The translations under genes were made by a program, and so were the position numbers. Below are positions 5,151 to 5,258 of a stretch of 5,258 nucleotides of DNA, piece after piece. Positions within the stretch are counted from its first letter, which is position 1. Every line of letters begins with the position of its first letter. The stretch lies in NCBI GenBank assembly GCA_946056345.1, contig CAMGJH010000103.1, positions 1 to 5,258 of the forward strand. The letters run 5' to 3'. This DNA comes from an uncultured Lentisphaeraceae bacterium. GTDB lineage: Bacteria; Verrucomicrobiota; Kiritimatiellia; RFP12; DVOR01. The notes below the pieces were generated by a model. That model saw only the letters and a list, made by a program, of their open reading frames with translations, was not told the origin of the DNA and ran no database searches.

Positions 5151-5160
5151 GGCTTTTTTT
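5131..5160 (+). terminator. Possible + strand terminator overlapping the tRNA promoter
   Basis: On the + strand aagcc (5131-5135) and tgc (5137-5139) pair with gca (5147-5149) and ggctt (5151-5155), leaving one C-A mismatch, and seven T (5154-5160) follow. It could stop transcripts from the deacylase gene, which has no closer terminator in its own direction. The same bases contain the tRNA -35 box and A-tract, so the T-run may owe its existence to the promoter. Confidence 0.45.
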
Positions 5161-5186
5161 GCGCCCCGTCCGCCCCCGAGGAGGAC

Positions 5187-5239
5187 CCGCCCCGGGTCGA
5201 CCTCGAACCCGGGCCTACCTCGAGGCGAACCCGGGGCGG
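5187..5239. repeat. Long interrupted inverted repeat (stem-loop)
   Basis: ccgccccgggt (5187-5197) pairs with acccggggcgg (5229-5239) over 11 bp; a 3x3 internal loop (cga on both sides) follows, then cctcga (5201-5206) pairs with tcgagg (5220-5225) around a 13-base loop that itself contains cccggg. The 10-mer cgaacccggg also occurs twice in direct orientation (5204-5213, 5226-5235). No T-run follows on either side, so it is not an ordinary terminator. The rest of 5161-5258 holds nothing I can identify; an ATG at 5240 begins a frame that leaves the window after six codons. Confidence 0.6.
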
Positions 5240-5258
5240 ATGGCTACGCAAGAGGAAA

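Noticed and set aside
5240..5258. ATG at 5240 starting a frame that runs off the window
   Set aside because: Only six codons are visible and no good Shine-Dalgarno sequence precedes it, so a gene cannot be supported from this window.

Overview
The window is GC-rich bacterial DNA, and its protein-coding genes on the + strand strongly prefer C-ending codons (ctc, gcc, ccc, acc). The S1 protein has the long six-domain form of Gram-negative-type bacteria. Together with the codon bias and general protein character this suggests a member of the PVC/Verrucomicrobiota group, but that placement is an impression and not shown by any marker here.

Layout: (1) 1-480, the 3' part of a gene for a single-pass membrane protein of unknown function, open at the window edge. 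(2) 480-1082, nadD (nicotinate-nucleotide adenylyltransferase), whose start overlaps the preceding stop. (3) 1098-1135, a strong hairpin with T-runs on both sides that can end both converging transcripts. (4) 1160-2902, minus strand, rpsA (30S ribosomal protein S1). (5) 2903-3350, a 448-base divergent intergenic region. On the minus strand it holds an rpsA promoter and a probable 22-codon leader ORF with a strong Shine-Dalgarno sequence. It also holds three blocks of a 7-base repeat and an extended -10 promoter facing right. (6) 3351-4946, a D-aminoacylase / N-acyl-D-amino-acid deacylase with all expected metal and catalytic residues. (7) 4947-5032, a second, unrelated 7-base repeat and the terminator of the tRNA. 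(8) 5033-5109, minus strand, tRNA-Thr(CGU) with encoded CCA and a good promoter at 5122-5150. (9) 5161-5258, no gene seen, but a long stem-loop at 5187-5239.

The genes are housekeeping functions (NAD synthesis, translation) plus one scavenging enzyme; they do not form one pathway. No mobile element gene, CRISPR array, toxin-antitoxin pair or defence system is visible. The most interesting part is the rpsA leader. rpsA itself has no clear Shine-Dalgarno sequence, but 17 bases upstream ends a small ORF with an excellent one, and that ribosome binding site can pair with a CUCCU near the predicted 5' end of the mRNA. This looks like a translationally coupled, possibly autoregulated leader. The second point of interest is the set of heptameric repeats around the deacylase gene.
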